A DNA stretch of 48,576 nt from Reyranella sp. (GTDB lineage Bacteria; Pseudomonadota; Alphaproteobacteria; Reyranellales; Reyranellaceae): contig JALHMO010000032.1 in NCBI GenBank assembly GCA_022844015.1, positions 1 to 48,576 of the forward strand. Reading direction: 5' to 3'. A program made the translations under genes and the position numbers. The notes under the pieces were generated by a model that had not been told where the DNA came from, made no database searches, and saw nothing but the letters and a program-made list of their open reading frames with translations. Each line of letters opens with the position of its first letter. Within the stretch, counting starts at the first letter, position 1. This document shows positions 33,336 through 41,629 of the stretch, piece after piece.

Positions 33336-34225
33336 ACCGCCCTCCACCGCCCGTCTGGCGCTCGATCCTCTACGTTCCCGGCAACGTCCCGAGATTCATC
33401 GACAAGGCGCACGAGCGCGGTGCCGATTGCGTGCTGGTCGATCTCGAGGACAGCGTCACGCCGGCCGAGAAGCCGACGGCGCGGGCCATGCTGCCCGAGA
33501 CCATGGCCAAGGTGGTGCGCGGCGGGGCCGACGTGGCGGTTCGCATCAACCGGCCGATGCGCCTTGCCATCCCCGATCTCGAAGCGGCGGTGCGCCCCGG
33601 CCTCTCGGCCCTGTTCGTCACCAAGACCGAAGGCGTGCAGCATCTGCGGCTGCTCGACGAGGCGGTGAGCGAGCTCGAGCGCGAGCGCGGCATGCCGCCG
33701 GGCGGCATCGGCTTCGCCGCCATGATCGAGCATCCGCGCGCGATGGCTCACCTCGACGACATCGCGGCCCATGCGCCTCGGCTCGTCGCCATGATGCTGG
33801 GCGGCGAGGATTTTGCCTTGGAGACCGGCTCGATCCCGGGTGACGAGACCCTCGAGCTGCCCAAACGGCTGGTCGCCTTCGCCGCGCAGGCGCATGGCGT
33901 GGCGATGATCGGCGTCCTGGGGACGGTGGCCGACTACACCGATCCGGCCGCCTATCGAAGAAGTGCCGTACGCGCGCGGCGCTTCGGCTTCTCAGGCGGC
34001 ACCTGCGTGCATCCCGGGCTGGTGCAGGCGCTCAACGACGCCTTCACGCCCGGCGCCGACGAGATCGCCCACGCGCGCACGCTGATCGCGGCCGATGAAA
34101 AAGCCGCAGCCGAGGGCCGCGGCTCCTTCACCGTGGATGGCAAGATGATCGATGTCCCGGTGATCGACCGCGCCCGCCGCCTGCTCAGGCGGCATGACCA
34201 GATCGAGCGCCGGATCAAGCCCTAG
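33332..34225 (+). CDS. HpcH/HpaI aldolase/citrate lyase family CoA-ester lyase
   Basis: 297-residue CitE-like lyase. Begins with GTG 33332 in a GTGA overlap with the CoA-transferase, behind GAGGAAGA. Motifs: RSILYVPGNVPRFIDKA, VLVDLEDSVTPAEKP (Asp37, Glu39 and Asp40), VRINRP with Arg71, IEHPRAM, MLGGEDFALETG, and GFSGGTCVHPGLVQALNDAF. These bind Mg and CoA ester in citramalyl-CoA/malyl-CoA/HMG-CoA-type lyases. Likely cleaves a 3-hydroxyacyl-CoA into acetyl-CoA or propionyl-CoA and a 2-oxoacid. Confidence 0.93.
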   Translation: MNRPPPPVWRSILYVPGNVPRFIDKAHERGADCVLVDLEDSVTPAEKPTARAMLPETMAKVVRGGADVAVRINRPMRLAIPDLEAAVRPGLSALFVTKTEGVQHLRLLDEAVSELERERGMPPGGIGFAAMIEHPRAMAHLDDIAAHAPRLVAMMLGGEDFALETGSIPGDETLELPKRLVAFAAQAHGVAMIGVLGTVADYTDPAAYRRSAVRARRFGFSGGTCVHPGLVQALNDAFTPGADEIAHARTLIAADEKAAAEGRGSFTVDGKMIDVPVIDRARRLLRRHDQIERRIKP

Positions 34226-34249
34226 GCCAATGCGTTTCCGCTGGCCTCG

Positions 34250-34645
34250 TCAGGCATCGACGAGTTCCCGGGTCGGATGGCGAACCGTCTCCACCGGGAC
34301 GAGATCCGACGGGAAATCGATCAGGACGGCCGTGAGGCCGGCATTGAGGCTCTGCAGCAGGACCTCGCGGCCATTGGCGAACCGCACCGCGTCACGGTGG
34401 ACGTGCATGCCGCCTTCCATGCGCGTCATGACGACGTCCTCCACGGGTCCGATCGCGTAGATCCGTTGCACCGCTTCGGCGATGCCAGCGAGCCGCAGGT
34501 TGGCGTCTGCCGGCATGCAGACTGCGGTCTCGCAGTCGCGCGCCGACGTGAAGCCCATCGTGCCGCTCGGGAATCGATGAAGGGTGTACTGCTCTTCCTG
34601 AGCTGCAGGTCGTGAACGATAGAGTTCCAGCGAGTAGTCACACAT
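34250..34645 (-). CDS. conserved hypothetical protein (MCDYSL-type)
   Basis: 131-residue soluble protein of unknown function. ATG 34645 with an ideal GGAGG upstream gives MCDYSLELYRSRPAAQEEQYTLHRF. Proteins starting MCDYSL occur as hypothetical proteins in many alphaproteobacteria, so the family is real but unnamed to me. Cys2, Cys55 (RDCETAVC) and the buried hydrophobic pattern are visible; no signal or membrane segment. Converges with the CoA-lyase gene across 24 nt. Confidence 0.75.
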   Translation of the reverse strand: MCDYSLELYRSRPAAQEEQYTLHRFPSGTMGFTSARDCETAVCMPADANLRLAGIAEAVQRIYAIGPVEDVVMTRMEGGMHVHRDAVRFANGREVLLQSLNAGLTAVLIDFPSDLVPVETVRHPTRELVDA

Positions 34646-34660
34646 GACGTCCTCCGGGTT

Positions 34661-34677
34661 ACGTGGATGCTCCACGT
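34661..34677. promoter_or_regulatory. inverted repeat upstream of the MCDYSL-type gene
   Basis: ACGTGGA-TGC-TCCACGT is a perfect 7-bp inverted repeat, 16 nt upstream of the ATG at 34645 and next to its Shine-Dalgarno. It could be an operator or a leader hairpin. Confidence 0.35.
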
Positions 34678-34845
34678 GACGCGGTAACGTCGCCACCTCG
34701 ACTAAGGTTCAGCGCCGCCTCTTCGGTATTTTTGCGGACTGATTGACGGGCCCGGCAGGGGCGCGATGGCAGGGAAAAGCGCCTCTACTCTTGGCAAGTC
34801 CTTGCTACGTCGATCGAATTCGCGCCGACGGCAGCCGGGGCCGCT

Positions 34846-35050
34846 TTGGCGATGTAAGCTTCACCAAGGTGGCACTCTCTTTTTCAACCCCAACCCAAGA
34901 GCGCCTCGAAGCTGACCACCCGCCGTCGGGCCGACCCTCTTGGATACAGCCATAGGCGCCAACCTTTCGGTTCTCCTCCCCGGCTTCGCCATAGCGAAGC
35001 CGGGGAGGAGAACCGAAAGGTTGGCGCCACTGGAGTGGCGCACTCCTGGC
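34846..35050. repeat. family A pair with a long hairpin inserted between the arms
   Basis: Degraded left arm (TTGGCGATGTAAGCTTCACC at 34846, then AAGGTGGCACTC) resembles the hairpin-bearing arm of the 31778 copy. The right arm (GGCGCCACTGGAGTGGCGCA at 35023, then CTCCTGGC) is clear. Between them lies the 35-bp hairpin. The 447-nt gap 34646-35092 holds this, the inverted repeat at 34661, and no gene that I can see. Confidence 0.55.
34955..35028 (-). terminator. 35-bp perfect hairpin downstream of the bc1 operon
   Basis: Positions 34955-34989 and 34994-35028 are exact reverse complements (left arm starts GGCGCCAACCTTTCGGTTCT and ends CGGCTTCGC) with loop CATA. It is the longest perfect stem in the window. 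It lies 65 nt past the cytochrome c1 stop, so it may end petABC transcription, although it lacks a T tract. Confidence 0.65.
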
Positions 35051-35092
35051 AATGAGAGGGCCGAAGGTGGCCCCCGTGGCAATGAGACCCGC

Positions 35093-35890
35093 TCAGTGCT
35101 TGTCCGACCACACCATGCGCTTTATGGCGTACATGAACCCGGCCATCGCCAGCAGGAACAGGATGACGCGAACGCCGGTGCGCTTGCGGTCCTCCATGTG
35201 CGGCTCGGACGCCCAGGCGAGGAACTCGACGATGTCGGAGGCCTGCTGGTCGGACGTCGACTTGGTGCCGTCGGCGTAGGTCACCTTGTCGTCGGCGAGC
35301 GGCGGCGCCATGGCGATCTTGTGGCCGGGGAAGTACTTGTTGAAGTTGTCGTCCTTGGTGACGGCATACTCCTTGATCTGCTGCGGCGTCAGCTTGTCGT
35401 AGGGCACATAGCCGGTCAGCAGGCCGTGCAGGTAGTCCGGCCCGTTGGCGCGCGCCTTGACCATCACGCTGAGATCGGGCGGCGCCTTGCCGTTGTTCGC
35501 CGCCGCGGCGGCGAGCTCGTTGGGGAACGGCTTCTTGAAGCGGTCGGACAGGCGGGCCGGGCGATCGATCGGCTGGCCGTCGTCGTTGAGGTCCGGCACC
35601 TCGATGTCCTTGATCAGGCCCTTGACCTGGTTCTCGGTGAGCCCGAGCTCCATCAGGTTGCGGTAGGCCAGCAGGGACAGCGAATGGCAGGCGGCGCAGA
35701 CCTCGGCATAGACCTGGTAGCCGCGCTGGGCGGCGGCCCGGTCGTAGGTGCCGAACGGCCCCTCAAAATGCCAGCTCTTGCGCGGCGGTTGCTCGACCGT
35801 CCCGGCGGCGATGGCGGCGGCGGCGGCCGAGAAGGCCGCGAGCGCGATGGCACCCGAGACCAGGAGCTTCTTCATGGGCAACGTGCGCAT
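35093..35890 (-). CDS. petC: cytochrome c1 of the bc1 complex
   Basis: Membrane-anchored c-type cytochrome of complex III, 265 aa; passes electrons from the Rieske protein to soluble cytochrome c. Signal peptide to about residue 29 (MRTLPMKKLLVSGAIALAAFSAAAAAIAAG), haem site CAACH with Cys65, Cys68 and His69, methionine ligand probably in HKIAMAPPL, and a C-terminal anchor helix (TGVRVILFLLAMAGFMYAIKRMVW). Start ATG 35890 has GAGGA upstream; MKKLL at 35875 is an alternative. It begins 5 nt after the cytochrome b stop. Confidence 0.95.
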   Translation of the reverse strand: MRTLPMKKLLVSGAIALAAFSAAAAAIAAGTVEQPPRKSWHFEGPFGTYDRAAAQRGYQVYAEVCAACHSLSLLAYRNLMELGLTENQVKGLIKDIEVPDLNDDGQPIDRPARLSDRFKKPFPNELAAAAANNGKAPPDLSVMVKARANGPDYLHGLLTGYVPYDKLTPQQIKEYAVTKDDNFNKYFPGHKIAMAPPLADDKVTYADGTKSTSDQQASDIVEFLAWASEPHMEDRKRTGVRVILFLLAMAGFMYAIKRMVWSDKH

Positions 35891-35895
35891 CGTCC

Positions 35896-37131
35896 TCAAC
35901 CCGCCTTGTTCTTGAGCACCGCGTCCGCAATGCTGGGCGGCAATGGCAATGGCCGTTCGATCTTGCCCAGGATCGGCAGCAGGACCAGGAAGTGGAAGAA
36001 GTAGTAGAGCGTGGCGACCTGGGACAGCGGGATCCAGAAGCCGGCCGGCGGGTTGGCGCCGCAGAAGCCCAGCACGATCACGTCGACGACCAGCACCAGC
36101 ATGAACCACTTGTAGATCGGCCGGAAGCTCGCCGAGCGCACGCGCGAGGTGTCGAGCCAGGGCAGCACGAACAGCACGGCGATGGCGCCGAACATGGCGA
36201 TCACGCCGCCCAGCTTGTCGGGCACGGCGCGCAGGATCGCGTAGTACGGCAGGAAGTACCATTCCGGCACGATGTGCTCGGGCGTCACCAGCGGGTTGGC
36301 CGGGACGTAGTTGTCCGGATGGCCCATGTAATCGGGCGCGAAGAAGGCGAAGCCGGCAAAGACGATCAGGAAGACGACGACGCCGAAGCCGTCCTTCATC
36401 GTGTAGTAGGGATGGAACGGCACGGTGTCCTGCGGCCCCTTGGGGTCGATGCCCAGCGGGTTGTTCGAGCCGTGCACGTGCAGCGCCACGACATGCAGCG
36501 CCACCACCGCCACGATCACGAACGGCAGCAGGTAGTGCAGCGCGAAGAAGCGGTTGAGAGTCGGGTTGTCGACCGAGAAGCCGCCCCACAGCCAGGTGAC
36601 GATCGAATCACCGACCACCGGGATGGCGGAGAACAGGTTGGTGATGACGGTGGCGCCCCAGAAGCTCATCTGGCCCCACGGCAGCACGTAGCCCATGAAG
36701 GCGGTCGCCATCATCAGCAGGAAGATGACGACGCCCAGGATCCAGAGGAGCTCGCGCGGCGCCTTGTAGGAGCCGTAGTACATGCCGCGGAAGATGTGGA
36801 TGTAGACGGCGATGAAGAAGAACGACGCCCCGTTCATGTGCAGGTCGCGCATCAGCCAGCCCTGCGGCACGTCGCGGTCGATGCGCTCGACCGAGTCGAA
36901 CGCCATCAGGACGTGCGGCGTGTAGTTCGTCGCCAGCACCACGCCGGTCGCGATCATGAGCACCAGCATCACCGTCGCGATCGCGCCGAAATTCCAGAAG
37001 TAGTTGAAATTCCGCGGCGTCGGGAAGGTGTGATACTCCTTCTCGATATACGAGAAGATCGGCAGGCGGTGATCGATCCAGGAGATCACCTTGTTGTTGA
37101 AGACCGGCGGCGTGCCGTGTGACGAGGCCAT
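35896..37131 (-). CDS. petB: cytochrome b of the bc1 complex
   Basis: 411-residue integral membrane core of complex III carrying both b haems and the Qo/Qi sites. Visible: [102 protein letters not shown] (the Qo-site PEWY), and haem histidines in [22 protein letters not shown] and [11 protein letters not shown]. Between Rieske and cytochrome c1 genes in the usual fbcFBC order. Confidence 0.97.
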   Translation of the reverse strand: MASSHGTPPVFNNKVISWIDHRLPIFSYIEKEYHTFPTPRNFNYFWNFGAIATVMLVLMIATGVVLATNYTPHVLMAFDSVERIDRDVPQGWLMRDLHMNGASFFFIAVYIHIFRGMYYGSYKAPRELLWILGVVIFLLMMATAFMGYVLPWGQMSFWGATVITNLFSAIPVVGDSIVTWLWGGFSVDNPTLNRFFALHYLLPFVIVAVVALHVVALHVHGSNNPLGIDPKGPQDTVPFHPYYTMKDGFGVVVFLIVFAGFAFFAPDYMGHPDNYVPANPLVTPEHIVPEWYFLPYYAILRAVPDKLGGVIAMFGAIAVLFVLPWLDTSRVRSASFRPIYKWFMLVLVVDVIVLGFCGANPPAGFWIPLSQVATLYYFFHFLVLLPILGKIERPLPLPPSIADAVLKNKAG

Positions 37132-37164
37132 GCTGGGAACTCCTGGCGCTGATCGCGCGATCGA

Positions 37165-37731
37165 TCAGCCGATACGGACGAGCGCGTCCGAAAGGAACAG
37201 ATACTCGGGGATCACGAGATTCGTCGGTGCCGGCCCCTGGCGGATGCGCCCGGACGTGTCGTAGGCCGAGCCATGGCACGGGCAGTACCAGCCGTCGAAG
37301 GGCCCCTTGTCCTGGCCCGGCCTGTTGCCGAGCGGCACGCAGCCGAGATGGGTGCAGACGCCGATCATGATCAGCCATTGCGGCCGCACCTTCTTGGCGC
37401 TGTCGGTGACCCGCGCGTTGTCGGTCTGCGGATCCGGCAGCTGCGACATCGGCACTGATTCGGCCGCCTTGATGTCTTCCGGCGTGCGATGGCGGATGAA
37501 CACCGGCTTGCCGCGCCACTTCACCGTGATCGCCTGCCCGACCTGGATGGGAGCGACGTTCACCTCGACCGAGGCGAGCGCCAAGGTGTCGGCCGCGGGG
37601 TTCAGGTTGTTGATGAAGGGCCATGCCGTGGCTGCGATGCCGACGCCGCCCAGAGCGCCCGTTGCGACCATGAGGAAGTCGCGCCGGGTCGGGTCACCAT
37701 GCCCGCCGGCCGGGTTGCCTGATGTTGCCAT
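37165..37731 (-). CDS. petA: ubiquinol-cytochrome c reductase Rieske iron-sulfur subunit
   Basis: 188-residue [2Fe-2S] subunit of complex III. Tat-type anchor TRRDFLMVATGALGGVGIAATAWPF (15-39) stays as a membrane helix. Cluster ligands Cys126 and His128 (CTHLGC) and Cys150 and His153 (CPCHGS); Cys131 and Cys152 form the usual disulfide. First gene of petABC; start ATG 37731. Confidence 0.97.
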   Translation of the reverse strand: MATSGNPAGGHGDPTRRDFLMVATGALGGVGIAATAWPFINNLNPAADTLALASVEVNVAPIQVGQAITVKWRGKPVFIRHRTPEDIKAAESVPMSQLPDPQTDNARVTDSAKKVRPQWLIMIGVCTHLGCVPLGNRPGQDKGPFDGWYCPCHGSAYDTSGRIRQGPAPTNLVIPEYLFLSDALVRIG

Positions 37732-37768
37732 TGTTACTCTCTTCCGTCCCCCCGAGGAGATAGTGGTC

Positions 37769-37798
37769 TTTAGACCGCAAAAGGCCTTTAAGTTTCAA
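37769..37798 (-). promoter_or_regulatory. candidate housekeeping promoter for petABC
   Basis: On the minus strand TTGAAA (37798-37793), an 18-nt spacer, then TCTAAA (37774-37769), about 38 nt before the petA ATG. The match is moderate and no regulator site is evident in the 161-nt divergent region. Confidence 0.3.
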
Positions 37799-37892
37799 GG
37801 CTCTGTTGGTCGCAGGCGGGAGCCGTGGCGATCTGTGACAGCGTGCCGCACGGCATCCCCTTCCGCGCCGCGGACGGAGTAGACCCACGGTC

Positions 37893-38378
37893 ATGCGCAT
37901 CGCCCTGTACGAGCCCGATATTCCGCAGAACGTCGGTGCCTTCATCCGCCTGTCGGCCTGCCTGGGCATTTCCCTGGACATCATCGAGCCGTGCGGCTTC
38001 CCGGTCGACGACCGCCGCATCCGCCGGGCAGCCATGGACTACTACGACCTGGCACGCATGTTCCGTCATGCCTCGTGGCAGGCCTTCCGGCGCGACCGGC
38101 CGACGGGGCGGCTGATCCTGCTGACCACGGCGGGCGACACCGTCTTTCCCGACCTGGCCTTCCGCCCCGACGACATCCTGCTGCTCGGCCGCGAAAGCGC
38201 CGGCGTGCCGGCCGAGGTGCACGATGCGGCCGACCTGCGGCTGCGCATCCCGCTCAGGCCCGGGGCGCGTTCGCTCAATGTCGCCCTGGCGGCCAGCATG
38301 GTAGTGAGCGAGGCCCTCCGCCAGACCCGTGGATTTCATGCGCAAGCCGACCAGCACGCCGACACCCCTGCCCGATGA
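37893..38378 (+). CDS. trmL: tRNA (cytidine/uridine-34 2'-O)-methyltransferase
   Basis: SPOUT-class enzyme of 161 aa that methylates the wobble ribose of tRNA-Leu. N-terminus [37 protein letters not shown], and the SAM-binding knot [27 protein letters not shown] followed by [20 protein letters not shown]. Its 3' end overlaps the hemF start by about 40-50 nt. Confidence 0.95.
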   Translation: MRIALYEPDIPQNVGAFIRLSACLGISLDIIEPCGFPVDDRRIRRAAMDYYDLARMFRHASWQAFRRDRPTGRLILLTTAGDTVFPDLAFRPDDILLLGRESAGVPAEVHDAADLRLRIPLRPGARSLNVALAASMVVSEALRQTRGFHAQADQHADTPAR

Positions 38379-39243
38379 AACCACGATGGAGCGGCGCAAG
38401 CAGGCCGCCCGGACCTGGTTCGAAGACCTGCGTGATCGCATCTGCACCGCGTTCGAGGCCATCGAGGACGAGTCTATCGGCACCCACCGAGACCTGCCGC
38501 CGGGCCGCTTCGAGCGCACCAGCTGGCGGCGGGCCCTCGGCCCCGCCGGCGAGGACCGCGGCGGCGGCGTCATGTCGGTGATGCGCGGCCGCGTGTTCGA
38601 GAAGGTCGGAGTCAACATCTCGACCGTGTTCGGCGAGTTCAGCCCGGAGTTCCGCAACCAGATCCCGGGCGCGGCGGAGGACCCGCGCTTCTTCGCCTCG
38701 GGCATCTCCCTGGTCGCCCACATGCGCTCGCCCAGGGTGCCGGCGGTGCACATGAACACCCGCCACATCGTCACCACCCGTGCGTGGTTCGGCGGCGGCG
38801 CCGACCTGACGCCGATGGTGCCGGACGACGCCGATACGCTGACATTCCATGGCGCGCTCGAGGCGGCCTGCAACCGCCACGATGCAGCTTACTATCCCCG
38901 CTTCAAGCAATGGTGCGACGAGTACTTCTATCTTTCCCATCGCGGCGAGGCGCGCGGCGTCGGCGGCATCTTCTACGACGATCTCGACAGCGGCGATTTC
39001 GAGCGCGACCTCGCCTTCACGCGCGACGTCGGCGAGACCTTCCTCGCCGTCTACCCCGAGATCGTGCGCCGGCACATGAACGAGCCGTGGACCGCGGCCG
39101 AGCGCGAGCACCAGCTGGTGCGCCGCGGCCGCTACGTCGAGTTCAACCTGCTGCACGACCGCGGCACCAGGTTCGGCCTGATGACCGGCGGTAATGTCGA
39201 CGCCATCCTGATGTCGCTGCCGCCGGAGGTGAGGTGGCCTTAG
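38338..39243 (+). CDS. hemF: oxygen-dependent coproporphyrinogen III oxidase
   Basis: Converts coproporphyrinogen III to protoporphyrinogen IX with O2, in haem synthesis. About 301 aa. Blocks: [91 protein letters not shown] and [27 protein letters not shown] 38338 is taken as start; GTG 38329 in frame is possible. Either way the gene overlaps the 3' end of trmL. Haem demand fits the bc1 operon transcribed divergently nearby. Confidence 0.94.
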   Translation: MRKPTSTPTPLPDETTMERRKQAARTWFEDLRDRICTAFEAIEDESIGTHRDLPPGRFERTSWRRALGPAGEDRGGGVMSVMRGRVFEKVGVNISTVFGEFSPEFRNQIPGAAEDPRFFASGISLVAHMRSPRVPAVHMNTRHIVTTRAWFGGGADLTPMVPDDADTLTFHGALEAACNRHDAAYYPRFKQWCDEYFYLSHRGEARGVGGIFYDDLDSGDFERDLAFTRDVGETFLAVYPEIVRRHMNEPWTAAEREHQLVRRGRYVEFNLLHDRGTRFGLMTGGNVDAILMSLPPEVRWP

Positions 39244-39273
39244 GATCAGAGCCTGGGTGAGCGACCAACACCT

Positions 39274-39383
39274 CCTCATCCTGAGGAGCCGCGCTAGGCG
39301 CGGCGTCTCGAAGGATGGGATCAGACGCGGTGTTTGCTGCCCATGCTTCGAGACGCTCGCTACGCTCGCTCCTCAGCATGAGG
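39274..39383. repeat. family B repeat pair, copy 2
   Basis: CCTCATCCTGAGGAGCCGCG to CTCGAAGGATG, then the inverse ATGCTTCGAGACG to CCTCAGCATGAGG. It occupies the convergent gap between hemF and the autotransporter gene and may serve as terminator for both. Confidence 0.75.
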
Positions 39384-39389
39384 TTACCG

Positions 39390-41228
39390 CTAAAACGCGA
39401 TTCGCAAACCAAGCGTCGCGGCGTGGTACGTGTAGCCCCGCGCCAGGTTGCCATCGTAATTGAGGAACGCCTGACCGAGCGGCAGCGGCAAGGTGATCGC
39501 GGCACCGATGGTCGCGGCGTTGCGGTCGGGCGTCGGCCCGTAGACGACGAAGCTGGTGTCGGGCTTTCCCACGAAGCTCGCGTTCAACGCACCCGAGAGA
39601 TCGGCGTAGTCGTGCGCCCAGCCGAGCCGCAGCGCCATCGAGAGGGACTGCGTGCTCGTGAGCGCCACCGAGCCTGCCAGCTCCACGCCGAGGATGCTGC
39701 GCACGCCGGTCGTGCCCTGCGCCGCGGCGCTGAGGCCGATCGCGCCGGCACCGGTCTCGGTGAACGGGTTCTGGCTGGCCGCGGTCACCTCTAGGCGAGC
39801 GAACGGCGTCAAGGCGAGACGAGGCGCCACGGCGAAGGCGAACCCCGACTCGGCGCTGCCGATGAACTGGCTGGCCGTCGGATTGCCCTGGGCAGTTCGG
39901 AAGATGCCGGGAAAGGCGATGGTGCGCGTCAGGCTGCCCCAGTTGTAGGCGTAGCCGGCCGCAGCATCGAGATACCACGGTCGCGGCGCATAGCTCGCAT
40001 AGGCGGCCAGCGAGAAAGCCTCGTTGCTGCCCGAGGAAGCGAGGCTGGTCGACAGGCCGGTGCTGGAATAGCCGAGCGCGGCGCCGATGCGGAAATCGTC
40101 GAGGATTTCGATGTCGGCGCCGGCGGCGAAGCCGTGCAGACCGTAGCTGGCGCTGTGCGTGGCGGCATCTCCGTACACCGCGCCCACGGCCCCATAGGGC
40201 GCGACCCAGACGCCGCCCGCCTCGGTGCGCCGGCTGCCGCCGCCTGCCGTGGCCAGCGATTTCCCGAGATCACCGATCACGGTCCGGGCCGGCGATGGCT
40301 CGGTGAGGCTCAGCGCCGCTTCGGCCGACGCCAACGACGACGGCCGGCGCAACCGCGCCGCGCGCATCTGCTGGTGCATGACGTCGAGGAACGCCCGCCC
40401 CGCCATCATGCGCAGATAGCCGAAATCGGCATAGGACTCGCCATCGAGCTGCTTCAGCGCCGCCCGCAGCGCATCGGGCGATCCGTAGTTCAGCAGGTCG
40501 AGGCTGTTGTAGATCGTGTCCATGTCGGAGAACTGCGCCGGGAAGACACCGACATCGAGCGCGGCCGCCACGGCGTAGGTGTTTCCGGTGCCGGCACTGG
40601 CCCGATAGGAGAGTGCGGTGCCGCTGATCGATTGCCGGTTCATGTAGTTGGCAGCCGGCACGAAGGCGGGGCTCTCGCAATTCGGGCTGCTGCTGAGACC
40701 GATCAAGGTCCCCTGCAGCTTACCGCCGTTCCCCCACGGTCCCGGCGTCGGGATGGCCGGCGGATTTGCCGGGAAGTTCCTCGTGATCGGTGCTCCGGTG
40801 CCGAACAGGATGCAGGTACCGGCCGGCACCTGCACCAGGGTGAGCGAGTCGGGCAGGAATGGCAGCGCCAGCACGTCGCGGATCTGTTGGGCGTCGAGGC
40901 CACGGATCGTGTTGGAAGGAGCGATAAAGCCGCCGACCGCGTTGGTGACGCCCTGCGTATAGACGCGGGCGTAGAGCGTCGGCACCGACGTCAGCACGAC
41001 GGCGGCCGGGCTGCCGGGCAGGAACGACGCCGTGGGCGGCGTGCTGAAGATATAGGTGTTGGCATCGGCGCCGGTCGCGATCGACGGTACCGACGTGCCA
41101 TTCCGCCGAAACACCGGGCCCGTCACGACCTGTCCGTCCGGCACGATCATGCCGCCGACGATCTGCTGGGCGAACGCCGCATCGCCGAGCAGCGCCAGGC
41201 CGCACATCAGGGCGAGCACCCCCCTCAT
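39390..41228 (-). CDS. autotransporter-type outer-membrane beta-barrel protein
   Basis: 612-residue predicted outer-membrane protein. ATG 41228 overlaps the upstream gene stop (ATGA) and gives signal peptide MRGVLALMCGLALLGDAAFA; the longer frame to 41600 reads through the neighbour. A passenger-like region (about 20-330) has little regularity. The C-terminal part (about 345-612) has alternating strands typical of autotransporter barrels (VWVAPYGAVGAVYGD, FAAGADIEILDDFRIGAALGYSSTGL, YDGNLARGYTYHAATLGLRIAF) and ends in Phe, as barrels do. The passenger is short and its function unknown. Last gene of an overlapping chain behind cca. Confidence 0.85.
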   Translation of the reverse strand: MRGVLALMCGLALLGDAAFAQQIVGGMIVPDGQVVTGPVFRRNGTSVPSIATGADANTYIFSTPPTASFLPGSPAAVVLTSVPTLYARVYTQGVTNAVGGFIAPSNTIRGLDAQQIRDVLALPFLPDSLTLVQVPAGTCILFGTGAPITRNFPANPPAIPTPGPWGNGGKLQGTLIGLSSSPNCESPAFVPAANYMNRQSISGTALSYRASAGTGNTYAVAAALDVGVFPAQFSDMDTIYNSLDLLNYGSPDALRAALKQLDGESYADFGYLRMMAGRAFLDVMHQQMRAARLRRPSSLASAEAALSLTEPSPARTVIGDLGKSLATAGGGSRRTEAGGVWVAPYGAVGAVYGDAATHSASYGLHGFAAGADIEILDDFRIGAALGYSSTGLSTSLASSGSNEAFSLAAYASYAPRPWYLDAAAGYAYNWGSLTRTIAFPGIFRTAQGNPTASQFIGSAESGFAFAVAPRLALTPFARLEVTAASQNPFTETGAGAIGLSAAAQGTTGVRSILGVELAGSVALTSTQSLSMALRLGWAHDYADLSGALNASFVGKPDTSFVVYGPTPDRNAATIGAAITLPLPLGQAFLNYDGNLARGYTYHAATLGLRIAF

Positions 41229-41629
41229 CGACGGCGAGCCAGCGCGGCGCCCGCCAGCAGCGGGGCCGCCAGCACGGCGACGACGAACAGCGGATAGGGC
41301 GCGCCCCACCAGAAGCCCAGCCGGTCGAGGAAGATCACGGGATCCTCTCCGTACACCATCCGCGTCTGCACGAAGCCCAGCAGCACGGTCGAGACCGGCC
41401 ACAGCAGGGCGGCGAGCAGCGCCGCCTCGAACCAGCGTGGTCCGGCCGAGCGACGCGCATGGATCAGGGCCAGCATCGATACATAGGGCAGCGGCACCAG
41501 GGTCTTGTACCATTCGACGGCGCGCACCGGCAGTGTCGGCGCAAGCCACGTGTCGCCGACGAAATCGTTCAGCACCACGAACGCGGCGAGCGCAAGCCAC
41601 AGCACCAGGGTGAGACCGGGCCGGATCAT
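41225..41629 (-). CDS. hypothetical multi-pass membrane protein
   Basis: 134-residue protein with about four hydrophobic helices (LTLVLWLALAAFVVLNDFV, a segment around VPLPYVSMLALI, FEAALLAALLWPVSTVLLGFV, and LFVVAVLAAPLLAGAAL) and a charged ARRR end. No family recognised. It overlaps both neighbours by 4 nt: ATGA with cca at 41626-41629 and ATGA with the autotransporter at 41225-41228, so translation of all three is coupled. Confidence 0.75.
   Translation of the reverse strand: MIRPGLTLVLWLALAAFVVLNDFVGDTWLAPTLPVRAVEWYKTLVPLPYVSMLALIHARRSAGPRWFEAALLAALLWPVSTVLLGFVQTRMVYGEDPVIFLDRLGFWWGAPYPLFVVAVLAAPLLAGAALARRR

Noticed and set aside
18815-35055. Insertion sequence or transposon
   Set aside because: Palindromic repeats are numerous, but no transposase, integrase or target-site duplication is visible; they are treated as non-autonomous REP-like repeats.
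37732-37892. FNR-type (TTGAT-N4-ATCAA) site controlling petABC or trmL-hemF
   Set aside because: No convincing match was found in the divergent region or directly before hemF.
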